Assembly (NCBI GenBank): GCA_965246925.1 | Contig: OZ251994.1 | Location: 2,542,001 to 2,606,000, forward strand | Direction of reading: 5' to 3' | DNA from: JANPPS01 sp965246925 | Lineage (GTDB): Bacteria; Pseudomonadota; Alphaproteobacteria; Acetobacterales; Acetobacteraceae | DNA length: 64,000 nucleotides | In this document: positions 1 through 6,826 of the stretch, piece by piece | Position numbering within the stretch: position 1 is the first letter of the stretch | How the letters are laid out: every line of letters starts with the position of its first letter | Position numbers and translations under genes: made by a program | The notes under the pieces: model-generated | The model's input: the letters and a program-made list of their open reading frames with translations, nothing else | Databases searched by the model: none | Told to the model about the DNA's origin: nothing

Positions 1-1061
1 ACCGGGTGGTGGGCGGGCTCCGGTTCTACGAGCGCGCCGAGATCCGCGACGCCATCGCCTATCTGCGCGTGCTGCATCAGCCGGCGGACGACCTGGCGTT
101 CGAGCGTATCGTGAACCTGCCGCGCCGCGGCGTGGGCGAGGTGGCGCTCCGTTCCATGCACACCGCCGCGCGGGATCAAGGGGTGCCGCTGGCCGAAGCC
201 GCCGGGCGCCTCACCGCGCAGGGCGCGCTCAAGGGTAAGATGCGCCAGGCGCTGGCCGAGTTCTTCCAGGGCCTGGCCCGCTGGCGCACGCAGCTCGCGG
301 CCGAAGGCCACGTCGTGACCGCGGCGGCGATGCTGGACGAGAGCGGCTATATGGAGATGTGGCGGCAGGACAAGTCACCAGACGCGCCCGGCCGGATCGA
401 GAACCTGAAGGAGCTCGTCCGCGCCCTGGCCGACTTTGAAACCCTGGCCGGCTTCCTCGATCACGTGAGCCTCGTGATGGAGAACGAGCAGAACGCGGAT
501 GACGACAAGCTCAGTATGATGACGCTGCACGGCGCCAAGGGGCTGGAATTCGACACCGTATTCCTGCCGGGCTGGGAGGAGGGGCTGTTCCCGAGCCAGC
601 GGACGCTGGACGAGGGCGGGCAGAAGGGCCTGGAGGAGGAGCGGCGGCTCGCCTATGTCGGCCTGACCCGGGCCCGGAAGCGCGCCATTGTCAGCTATGC
701 CGCCAACCGCCGCCTGTACGCGAACTGGCAGAGCAGCATCCCGTCCCGCTTCATCGAGGAGCTGCCTGAGGCGCACATTGAGCGCAGCGGCTCGGCCGCG
801 ATGCAGCGGGAGGCGCGGCTGATCTCGGCGCCCAGCGTGTTCACCGGCGGCCCGCTCATGGCCCGGCGCACGCAGGAGTTGGCGGCTTGGGAACTGCCGG
901 AACGGCCCAAGCGCGCCGACGCCATCCCGGTCGGCGCCCGCGTGTTCCATCAAAAATTCGGCTACGGCCAGGTGCTGGCGGTCGATGACGACCGCCTTGA
1001 GATCGCGTTTGAAAAGGCCGGGCAGAAGCGGCTGCTGGACCGGTTCGTGGAGAAGGCCTGA
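1..1061 (+). CDS. uvrD: UvrD/PcrA-type ATP-dependent DNA helicase, C-terminal part (5' end outside window)
   Basis: Superfamily 1 3'-5' DNA helicase of repair and replication. Only the last ~352 codons are present; the frame is open from base 3 and continues beyond the left edge, so the GTG at 6 is not the start. Visible landmarks are the 2B/2A region beginning GGLRFYERAEIRDAIAYLR, motif V (MMTLHGAKGLEFDTVFLPGW) and motif VI (EERRLAYVGLTRARK). The end is a conserved PcrA/UvrD tail with FHQKFGYGQVLAVDDDRLE, a DNA- or RNA-polymerase-interacting Tudor-like element in the family. The stop overlaps the prmA start by one base (TGATG), so the two are probably co-transcribed. Family assignment is firm; the choice between UvrD and PcrA naming is conventional. 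Confidence 0.95.
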   Translation, partial: RVVGGLRFYERAEIRDAIAYLRVLHQPADDLAFERIVNLPRRGVGEVALRSMHTAARDQGVPLAEAAGRLTAQGALKGKMRQALAEFFQGLARWRTQLAAEGHVVTAAAMLDESGYMEMWRQDKSPDAPGRIENLKELVRALADFETLAGFLDHVSLVMENEQNADDDKLSMMTLHGAKGLEFDTVFLPGWEEGLFPSQRTLDEGGQKGLEEERRLAYVGLTRARKRAIVSYAANRRLYANWQSSIPSRFIEELPEAHIERSGSAAMQREARLISAPSVFTGGPLMARRTQELAAWELPERPKRADAIPVGARVFHQKFGYGQVLAVDDDRLEIAFEKAGQKRLLDRFVEKA

Positions 1062-2002
1062 TGCGGCGCCGGGCCGGCCCGATCGAGACCGTCTCGGTCA
1101 CCGTGCCGGAGGCCGCGCTGGACGCGTATGAGGCGGCGCTGGCCACCAGCTGCGGCACGATCGGCTTCTTTTTGGACGATGAGGACGCTCGAATTTGGCG
1201 GGTCGAGGGCGTGCGCGATACCGAGGCCGAGCTTTCGCCGCTGCTGGACGCGCTATCGATCGCGGCGCTGGTCACCGGCGTCACCGCCTCGCTGGCCCGC
1301 GTGGCTACCGAGGCCGAGGGCTGGGTCCAGCGCACGCAGGAGGCGTTTCCGGAGCAGCTGGTGGGGCACCGGTTCGCCATCCGCGGCACGCACGATGCCG
1401 CACCACGGACGCCGGGCCGGATCACGCTGGTGCTGGACGCGGGGCTTGCCTTCGGCTCGGGCGAGCATGGCTCCACCCGCGGCTGCCTCCGCGCGCTGGA
1501 GCTCGTGGCCCGGCGCCGGCCCCGCCGCCTGCTGGATCTCGGCGCGGGCTCCGGCATCCTCGCCATGGCCGCCGCGCGCCTGCTGCGCCGCCCGGTGCTG
1601 GCGACGGATATCGAGCCGTGGTCCGTCCGCGTCGCCCGGCAGAATGCGGCGTTGAACGGGGTGGCGCACCTGGTCACGGCCGCGCTGGCCGATGGCTGGC
1701 GCAGCCGCGGCGCCCGCTCCCGCGCCCCGTACGACTTGGTATTCGCCAACATCCTCGCCCGCCCCCTCTGCCGCATGGCGGGCGCGCTGGCGAAGCACCT
1801 GGCCCCGGGTGGGCATGCCATCCTGTCCGGTTTGCTGCTGTCACAGGTGCCCATGGTCCTCACCGCCCACCGCCGCCATGGCCTCGTATTGACGGCGGTC
1901 GTGCGAGAGGGCGGATGGGCGACGCTGGTGGTCCGTCAGTCCGATCCTGCGGCTACGGATCCATGGGGGAACCTGAAGGCCCCCACACGCCACCATCGCT
2001 GA
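1061..2002 (+). CDS. prmA: Ribosomal protein L11 methyltransferase
   Basis: SAM-dependent cytoplasmic methyltransferase that trimethylates ribosomal protein L11. The 313-residue product has the N-terminal substrate-recognition region, then the Rossmann SAM-binding motif LLDLGAGSGILAMAAARLL at about residues 150-170 and the PrmA signature VFANILARPLCRMA at about 228-241. Upstream of the SAM motif is LDAGLAFGSGEHGSTRGCL, typical of PrmA (usually GTGxHxTT; here GSGEHGST). The length matches the family. The ATG overlaps the helicase stop by one base, and uvrD-prmA-pepP neighbourhoods are common in Acetobacteraceae (established knowledge). No terminator is obvious downstream. Confidence 0.93.
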   Translation: MRRRAGPIETVSVTVPEAALDAYEAALATSCGTIGFFLDDEDARIWRVEGVRDTEAELSPLLDALSIAALVTGVTASLARVATEAEGWVQRTQEAFPEQLVGHRFAIRGTHDAAPRTPGRITLVLDAGLAFGSGEHGSTRGCLRALELVARRRPRRLLDLGAGSGILAMAAARLLRRPVLATDIEPWSVRVARQNAALNGVAHLVTAALADGWRSRGARSRAPYDLVFANILARPLCRMAGALAKHLAPGGHAILSGLLLSQVPMVLTAHRRHGLVLTAVVREGGWATLVVRQSDPAATDPWGNLKAPTRHHR

Positions 2003-2418
2003 ACCAGCCGCGTTCCCTAGAGTCGCCACGCAGGCCAGCAATCATTCAACGCGGGAAAGCCGGGGTGGGCGGCGAGCTGGTAGACACCCTGGCGCGTGTA
2101 GCCTCAGCGAGCCGCCAAGTTGGCCGTGCCAAGTAAAGCGAGGATAGGTGAGGCGTCGGACATGGCAGGGCGGGCTGGTGCAGCGCACGTTGACGAACAT
2201 CAAGGTATAGGCGCGCATTTCGACACTTTGTGCCGAACTGACACGGTTCAGCTCACCATTAGCTGGATGACGCACCCGGACGGTTTCGGCGCGCGCGGAT
2301 TGCAAAGGTTTGGTAGGATGACTAGCGCCAGCTTGCAGCGAGGGTTTGGCCATGTCGTTCCAATTTGACGCTGAGATGCCTGAAGCGAGCGAGGGAATGA
2401 TCTCCGTCGCGCTCTCGC
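2003..2418. other. Intergenic stretch without recognised gene
   Basis: About 416 bases between prmA and the small accessory ORF at 2419. Short frames exist on both strands, but none has a recognisable protein motif or consistent codon usage. A stretch near 2078-2150 contains a D-arm-like TGGTAGAC but does not fold into a tRNA by eye. The junction between the conserved housekeeping block and the small accessory patch probably lies here. Confidence 0.5.
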
Positions 2419-2769
2419 ATGGGCCATAACCTGGACATCCCCGGCGGGCGCTGGGGGCACCTGCGGGACATGATGGATGCCTACTTCGGCGCCGACCCAT
2501 CCAACGACGACCCGCTACAGGAGCGCATGGAGGCGGTGAAGGCCGACAACAGCGCGGAGTACGTTGCAGCCGTCAGGGTCGACATCGCCGATGCACTGCG
2601 CTTGGACGATAGCGCCTTGCAGGACGCTTACGAGTCGGAGCTTCGTAGCTACTACTGGCCCGGCGGCGACGGCTCGACGCCGCGCGCCTGGCTGGCGCAG
2701 GTGGCGGCCCTGCTGGCGGCGCCGCCGGACGCCAGCCGCGACCATCGCTCCGGCCTGTTCGACGGATAG
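2419..2769 (+). CDS. Small acidic protein, possible CdiI-type contact-dependent inhibition immunity protein
   Basis: 116 residues, acidic, no signal peptide or membrane segment. It has an early MMDAYFGADPSNDD, a middle run of acidic and hydrophobic residues (VRVDIADALRLDDSALQDAY), an aromatic SYYWPGG and a late PRAWLAQVAALL. This order (YF-x-D near the N terminus, a helical acidic middle, a glycine-proline turn, a terminal R-x-W-L-x-x-[IV] helix) resembles the CdiI_2 immunity family, small proteins that neutralise CdiA toxin tips. No CdiA or other toxin is nearby, so if the family is right this is an orphan immunity gene. The start is the first good ATG; another small frame (2352-2429) overlaps it. 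The family match was made by eye and could be wrong; conserved hypothetical is the fallback. Confidence 0.5.
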   Translation: MGHNLDIPGGRWGHLRDMMDAYFGADPSNDDPLQERMEAVKADNSAEYVAAVRVDIADALRLDDSALQDAYESELRSYYWPGGDGSTPRAWLAQVAALLAAPPDASRDHRSGLFDG

Positions 2770-2901
2770 ACGACGCAGCAAGCAGCCTCCGTCGGGCCGT
2801 GTCAGCTTGGATGGCACACTGGTATTAAGCTCCTAGGGACGGACTACGTGCGATCTTGACCTTGTCCAGTCTGAAGCCTGACCCGCCACGCGGTTTGGGC
2901 G

Positions 2902-3124
2902 CGACTTGGCGTTTCCTCTTGAGGCCAATGTGACAAGAGGGCCGGAGCGCGATTGAGGGTCGACGAGCAAACGCCAAGGCGCCAGGACGCCAAGGTCCAA
3001 TCCGGGCTACCTGCCGTCAATCTGCTTGACTTGGCGCCGTGGCGTTCTCTCGTGAGCAATCTGACATGCGGGCGGCGTGCGATTTGAGGGTCGACGAGGG
3101 AAACGTCCAAGGCGCCAACACGCC
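2902..3124 (+). repeat. Imperfect direct repeat pair upstream of the GxxExxY pseudogene
   Basis: Two similar ~90-base units, about 2902-2990 and 3026-3124. Both start with a [T/G]GACTTGGCG-like segment, run through a GAGN-CAAT-TGACA stretch, share GAGGGTCGACGAG and end in CCAAGGCGCCA-type sequence followed by ACGCC. The second copy leads directly into the GTG start of the GxxExxY reading frame. CCAAGGCGCCA-like dispersed sequence is often found beside GxxExxY genes (general experience, not checked). The rest of 2770-3124 contains no gene that can be supported. Confidence 0.6.
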
Positions 3125-3520
3125 GTGTGGATCGAACCCTCGGCTGCTCACGATCACGTCGCGCAGGCCATCGTTGATTCCGCGGTAACAGTGCACCGCG
3201 CGCTCGGTCCAGGGCTGCTGGAAACCGTCTATGAGCTTTGCCTTGGGATCAAACTAGCGGAACGAGGCTTCCGTGTGCAGCGCCGAGTTGTCATGCCGCT
3301 GATTTACGACCACACTCGGATCGAAAAGCGCATTTCGCCTCGACCTCCTGATCGATGATCTCGTGATCGTCGAAGTCAAGCAATCGAAGAATTAGCGTCG
3401 GTCCACGAAGCTGTGCTGCTCACAAACTTGAAACCATCGAGCTACACACTCGGCTTCCTGCTGAACTTCAACGTCGCGCTCATGAAAGGCGGCCTGAAAG
3501 GCGACATCTGCCGTCATTAA
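3125..3520 (+). pseudogene. GxxExxY family protein, frameshifted
   Basis: The family name comes from the motif GLLETVYE, present here at about residues 26-33 (GPGLLETVYELCLGIKLAE). The frame beginning GTG-Trp-Ile at 3125 reads normally to about 3330, then shifts. The middle part, FRLDLLIDDLVIVEVK, is in the +1 frame (about 3333-3378). After loss of one base near 3380 the expected continuation (AIEELASVHEA, then SYTLGFLLNFNVALMKGGL) returns to the original frame and ends at the TAA at 3518-3520. Two opposite single-base changes therefore explain the whole gene. GxxExxY proteins have no firmly known role and are often mobile. Sequencing error is an alternative to genuine decay. Confidence 0.8.
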
Positions 3521-3601
3521 CCAATGGCACCTACGCGGCACGTTTTGATGCCCACGCAAACGGGACACATCTCACGATGTACCCTCGAACCCATAAGACA
3601 A

Positions 3602-3628
3602 GGCCGGTCCGCTTTAGCCGGACCGGCC
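3602..3628 (-). terminator. Rho-independent-type hairpin after the DUF1127 gene
   Basis: Perfect 10-base-pair stem GGCCGGTCCG / CGGACCGGCC with a 7-base loop, 22 bases beyond the stop of the minus-strand DUF1127 gene. On the minus strand it is followed by TTGTCTTATG, a modest T-rich tail. On the plus strand no T-run follows. Confidence 0.75.
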
Positions 3629-3650
3629 CGTCAAATCGAAACAGCTCGCA

Positions 3651-3932
3651 TTAGCGCCCGAAGGAACGGCCGCGGGCCTCGACGAACTTGGGGTCGAACA
3701 CCCGGCCCATCTCGGCGCGATGCAGGCCGATGTCGGCCAGTTCGCGGTCAGACAAGGCTGATAGCTCGTTGATGACCGCCCGGCGCTGCGGCAGGCTGCG
3801 CAGGTAGGACACGAACTGGGCGAGGCGGGTGCCGATCGTCAGCGGGCGCGCGGCTTGCGCGACGGAGCCGCTATAGGACAGGCTGTTGGACATCAGAAGG
3901 GCCATCTGGTCGGCCGAGAGAGGTGCGTTCAT
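3651..3932 (-). CDS. DUF1127 small protein
   Basis: 93 residues. The C-terminal half carries the DUF1127 (YjiS-like) signature: a basic arginine-rich helix (LRSLPQRRAVINELSALS) followed by DRELADIGLHRAEM at about residues 63-76. Such small basic proteins are common in alphaproteobacteria; some have been linked to RNA turnover and to phosphate or carbon metabolism (established for a few members only). The ATG at 3932 is chosen because AGGAGA lies seven bases upstream; an earlier TTG at 3938 is possible. It is a single-gene unit, divergent from pepP, with a strong hairpin after the stop and a 15-base palindrome in its promoter region. Confidence 0.88.
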   Translation of the reverse strand: MNAPLSADQMALLMSNSLSYSGSVAQAARPLTIGTRLAQFVSYLRSLPQRRAVINELSALSDRELADIGLHRAEMGRVFDPKFVEARGRSFGR

Positions 3933-3974
3933 GATCAAGTCTCCTAAGTCAGTGGCCAGAACATAGTCCTTTTA

Positions 3975-3989
3975 TGCTGCAATGCAGCA
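3975..3989. promoter_or_regulatory. Perfect 15-base palindrome in the DUF1127/pepP divergent promoter region
   Basis: TGCTGCA-A-TGCAGCA, seven-base arms around one central base, 43 bases upstream of the DUF1127 ATG and 75 bases upstream of the pepP ATG. The symmetry and position suggest an operator for a dimeric regulator; which one is unknown. Confidence 0.5.
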
Positions 3990-4063
3990 CGCCCGTTCGC
4001 CGCCGCTGCCATGCGCTGAGCGCATAGATATTCTCTCAGTTATGTGAAAATGGTGAAGGAATC

Positions 4064-5818
4064 ATGAACGACCACACCGCCCGCCTCGCCCGCGTCCGGG
4101 CCTTGATGGCCGGGCAGGGCCTGCAAGGCTTCATCGTGCCCCGGTCCGACGAGCATCTGGGCGAATACGTGCCGCCCAGCGCCGAACGCCTCGCGTGGCT
4201 CACCGGGTTCACCGGGTCCGCCGGCCTCGCCATCGTGCTGCCGGACCGGGCCGCGGTGTTCAGCGACGGACGCTACACCCTGCAGCTCGCCCAGCAGACC
4301 GACCCCGCCCTGTTCAAGCCGTTGCACCTGACCGACACGCCACCCGCGCCGTGGCTCGCCAGTCACTCACCTGGTCCGGTCGGCTACGATCCGTGGCTGA
4401 TGAGCGAGGACGCCACCAAGCAGTTCCGGGATGCCGGGGTTATTTTGCAAGAGGTGACGCACAATCCGGTCGATCAGGCCTGGACGGACCGCCCGGCACC
4501 TCCACACGCGCCCGTCATACCGCAGCCGCTCGAGTATGCCGGCCTGAGTTCGTCCGAAAAACGCGCGGCCATCGCATTACTGCTGGCCGAGGCGCGGCAG
4601 GATGGGGCCATCTTGACCGACCCGGCATCTATCGCCTGGCTGCTCAACATTCGGGGCGGCGATGTAGAGTTCACCCCGTTCGCGCTAGGCTTCGCCATTC
4701 TCCATGCGGACGCCTCGGCACAGTTGTTCATGGATCCAGCTAAACTCGGCGGCCCGGTGCGCGAGTGGCTCGGTCCCGACGTGGCATGCGCTGGGCGGGA
4801 CGCGTTGGCCACAGCGTTGCAGGCTCTGCAGGGTAAGCGCGTGCGGGTAGACGCTTCTGGCGCCGCGGCGTGGTTCGGCCAGACCCTTCGCGCCGCCGCA
4901 GCTACCGTGCTCGACGGCCTTGACCCGTGCGCCCTGCCCAAGGCCTGCAAGAACGCCACCGAGCAGGACGGTGCCCGCGCTGCGCATCACCGGGACGCGG
5001 TGGCGCTGTGCCGCTTCCTGCACTGGTTCCACACCGAAGGCCGCGGCCAGACCGAAATGCAGGCGGCCGCGCGCCTGCTGACGTTCCGGGCCGAACACCC
5101 CAGTTTTCACGGCGAGAGCTTCCCCGCCATCTCAGGCACGGGCGAGCACGGCGCCGTCATCCACTACCGCGCCACCCCGAACTCGGATCGGGTCATCGGC
5201 GAGAACGAGGCCTATCTGATCGACTCCGGCGCCCAATACCAGGACGGCACCACGGACGTGACCCGCACCCTCTGGTCCGGCCCCGGCACCCCGCCGGACG
5301 AGCTGCGGGACCGCTACACCCGGGTGTTGCAGGGCCACATTGCCCTGGCGACCGCGCGGTTTCCGGAAGGGGTGAGCGGCCCGCATCTCGACGCGTTCGC
5401 CCGCCGGGCGCTGTGGGATGCGGGCCTGGACTATGACCACGGCACCGGCCACGGCGTCGGCAGCTATTTGTCCGTGCACGAAGGCCCAGCCAGCATCTCC
5501 CGGCTTGGTAAGATGGTCCCGCTGGCGCCGGGCATGATCCTGTCGGACGAGCCCGGCTTCTACAAGCCCGGCGCATACGGGATCCGGCTGGAAAACCTGT
5601 TGCTGGTCCAACGTGGGGACGCAACGCCGCGTAAGTTCTTGCAGTTCGAGACCCTGACCCTGGCACCGTTCGAGACGGCCCTCCTTGACAACTCCCGCCT
5701 CTCCGGCCCGGAACGCGAGTGGCTAAGCGGCTACCACTCTAGGGTCTGGGCGGAGATCGGGCCGTTGCTGGATGGCCCCGCGCAGGAATGGCTTCGGAAC
5801 GCGTGCGCGGCTGGATGA
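4064..5818 (+). CDS. pepP: Xaa-Pro aminopeptidase (M24B)
   Basis: Cytoplasmic metallopeptidase removing an N-terminal residue preceding proline. The 584-residue protein has the three-domain eukaryotic/alphaproteobacterial aminopeptidase P layout: two creatinase-N-like domains (about 1-130 and 150-290) and a pita-bread catalytic domain. Metal ligands are visible in order: Asp in LIDSGAQYQDGTTDVTRT, His in GTGHGVGSYLSVHEGP, Glu in SDEPGFYKPGAYGIRLEN, and Glu in the last segment (LQFETLTLAPF). The start ATG has GAAGG at a good distance. The stop overlaps the next gene as ATGA, so they form a two-gene unit. Confidence 0.95.
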   Translation: MNDHTARLARVRALMAGQGLQGFIVPRSDEHLGEYVPPSAERLAWLTGFTGSAGLAIVLPDRAAVFSDGRYTLQLAQQTDPALFKPLHLTDTPPAPWLASHSPGPVGYDPWLMSEDATKQFRDAGVILQEVTHNPVDQAWTDRPAPPHAPVIPQPLEYAGLSSSEKRAAIALLLAEARQDGAILTDPASIAWLLNIRGGDVEFTPFALGFAILHADASAQLFMDPAKLGGPVREWLGPDVACAGRDALATALQALQGKRVRVDASGAAAWFGQTLRAAAATVLDGLDPCALPKACKNATEQDGARAAHHRDAVALCRFLHWFHTEGRGQTEMQAAARLLTFRAEHPSFHGESFPAISGTGEHGAVIHYRATPNSDRVIGENEAYLIDSGAQYQDGTTDVTRTLWSGPGTPPDELRDRYTRVLQGHIALATARFPEGVSGPHLDAFARRALWDAGLDYDHGTGHGVGSYLSVHEGPASISRLGKMVPLAPGMILSDEPGFYKPGAYGIRLENLLLVQRGDATPRKFLQFETLTLAPFETALLDNSRLSGPEREWLSGYHSRVWAEIGPLLDGPAQEWLRNACAAG

Positions 5819-6681
5819 TCCGGCGGCTGATCTGTGCCGGCCTCGTGCTGTTCGGCGGCCTATGCGCCGCGGTGGTGGGCGTGGGCTTGTTCCTCTCTGC
5901 CCCAAAGCCGTCCAGCGTCGGCCGCGCGCCGCCGGATTTGGGCGCGGAGGATGTGCTGATCCATTCCCCGTCCGGGACCACGCTGCACGGCTGGTGGGTG
6001 CCCGGCGCGCACGGTGCAGTCATGCTGATGCACGGCAACGGCGGCAACCGGCGGCAAATGCTGGCCCGCGCCCGCGTGCTGCACGGCCAGGGCTATGCGG
6101 TGCTGCTATACGACTCCCAGGCGCATGGTGAGACGCCGGGCGCGCGCATCACCTATGGCAAGCGGGAGGGCATCGATGCCGTTGCCGCACTCCAGTTCGT
6201 GCGGGCGCGCGCACCGGGCCAGTCCGTGGCCGCGATCGGCATCTCCCTCGGTGGCGCCGCGGCCCTGCTGAGCCCCGAACCGCTGGCGGTGGACGCGCTG
6301 GTGCTGGAAGCCGTCTATCCCGACATCGGCTCGGCCCTGTCGAACCGGCTCCGCATTGGCCTGGGCCCTGTGCTAGGCCGCGTGATGACGCCGGTGCTGA
6401 CGCCGCTGTTCGAAACCCTGCTACCGCCGCTCCTGGGCGTGACGCCGGCTGAACTTCGCCCCATCGACCGGGTGGGTCAGGTCACGGCCCCCCTCCTGAT
6501 CCTGTGCGGCACCATCGATCGTTATACACCGCTCACGGAAGCACAGGCGCTGTTCGACCGGGTATCCGCACCGAAGCAGTTCTGGGCGGTGGAGGGAGCG
6601 GCGCATGTGGACCTGGAGCAGTTCGACCCTCCCGCCTATTGGTCTCGTGTAAACAGCTTTCTCGGCAGTCACATCCATTGA
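5815..6681 (+). CDS. Membrane-anchored alpha/beta hydrolase
   Basis: 288 residues. The N terminus (MIRRLICAGLVLFGG...VGLFL) is a single membrane anchor or uncleaved signal, so the catalytic part probably lies on the periplasmic side. The fold is the alpha/beta hydrolase of the BEM46/YsgG type: oxyanion region MLMHGNGGNRR, nucleophile elbow GISLGG, acid in LCGTIDRYTP and histidine in EGAAHVDLE. The substrate cannot be read from sequence. The ATG at 5815 overlaps the pepP stop by four bases; an upstream ATG at 5788 would overlap by 31 bases. It converges on ligA. Confidence 0.85.
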   Translation: MIRRLICAGLVLFGGLCAAVVGVGLFLSAPKPSSVGRAPPDLGAEDVLIHSPSGTTLHGWWVPGAHGAVMLMHGNGGNRRQMLARARVLHGQGYAVLLYDSQAHGETPGARITYGKREGIDAVAALQFVRARAPGQSVAAIGISLGGAAALLSPEPLAVDALVLEAVYPDIGSALSNRLRIGLGPVLGRVMTPVLTPLFETLLPPLLGVTPAELRPIDRVGQVTAPLLILCGTIDRYTPLTEAQALFDRVSAPKQFWAVEGAAHVDLEQFDPPAYWSRVNSFLGSHIH

Positions 6682-6826
6682 CGTGCTTGGGGTTCCTCTA
6701 CCGGGTGCCGCCCTTCGACGAACTCAGGGCTAACGGACTTCACTACGCAAGCGAGTTCTGCCGTCATGGCCACTCGTCTCGAGCGGGTCGAAGGACCCTC
6801 GACCGGGGCCCGCTTTCGGCAAGCCC
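6682..6826. repeat. Convergent intergenic region with CTTCGACGAACTCAGG-type repeat
   Basis: Between the convergent hydrolase and ligA genes lies GCCCTTCGACGAACTCAGGG, one arm of the widely dispersed proteobacterial CCTGAGCTTGTCGAAGG-type element, followed by a second GTCGAAGGACCCTCGAC stretch. A related, more complete inverted pair occurs near 52.15 kb. No terminator with a T-run is evident. Confidence 0.5.

Noticed and set aside
2078..2150. tRNA-like D-arm sequence GAGCTGGTAGACACC
   Set aside because: No anticodon stem, T-arm or acceptor stem could be paired by eye; no CCA end.
2120..2368. 82-residue plus-strand frame after prmA
   Set aside because: No motif, weak codon bias and no ribosome binding site; not supported as a gene.
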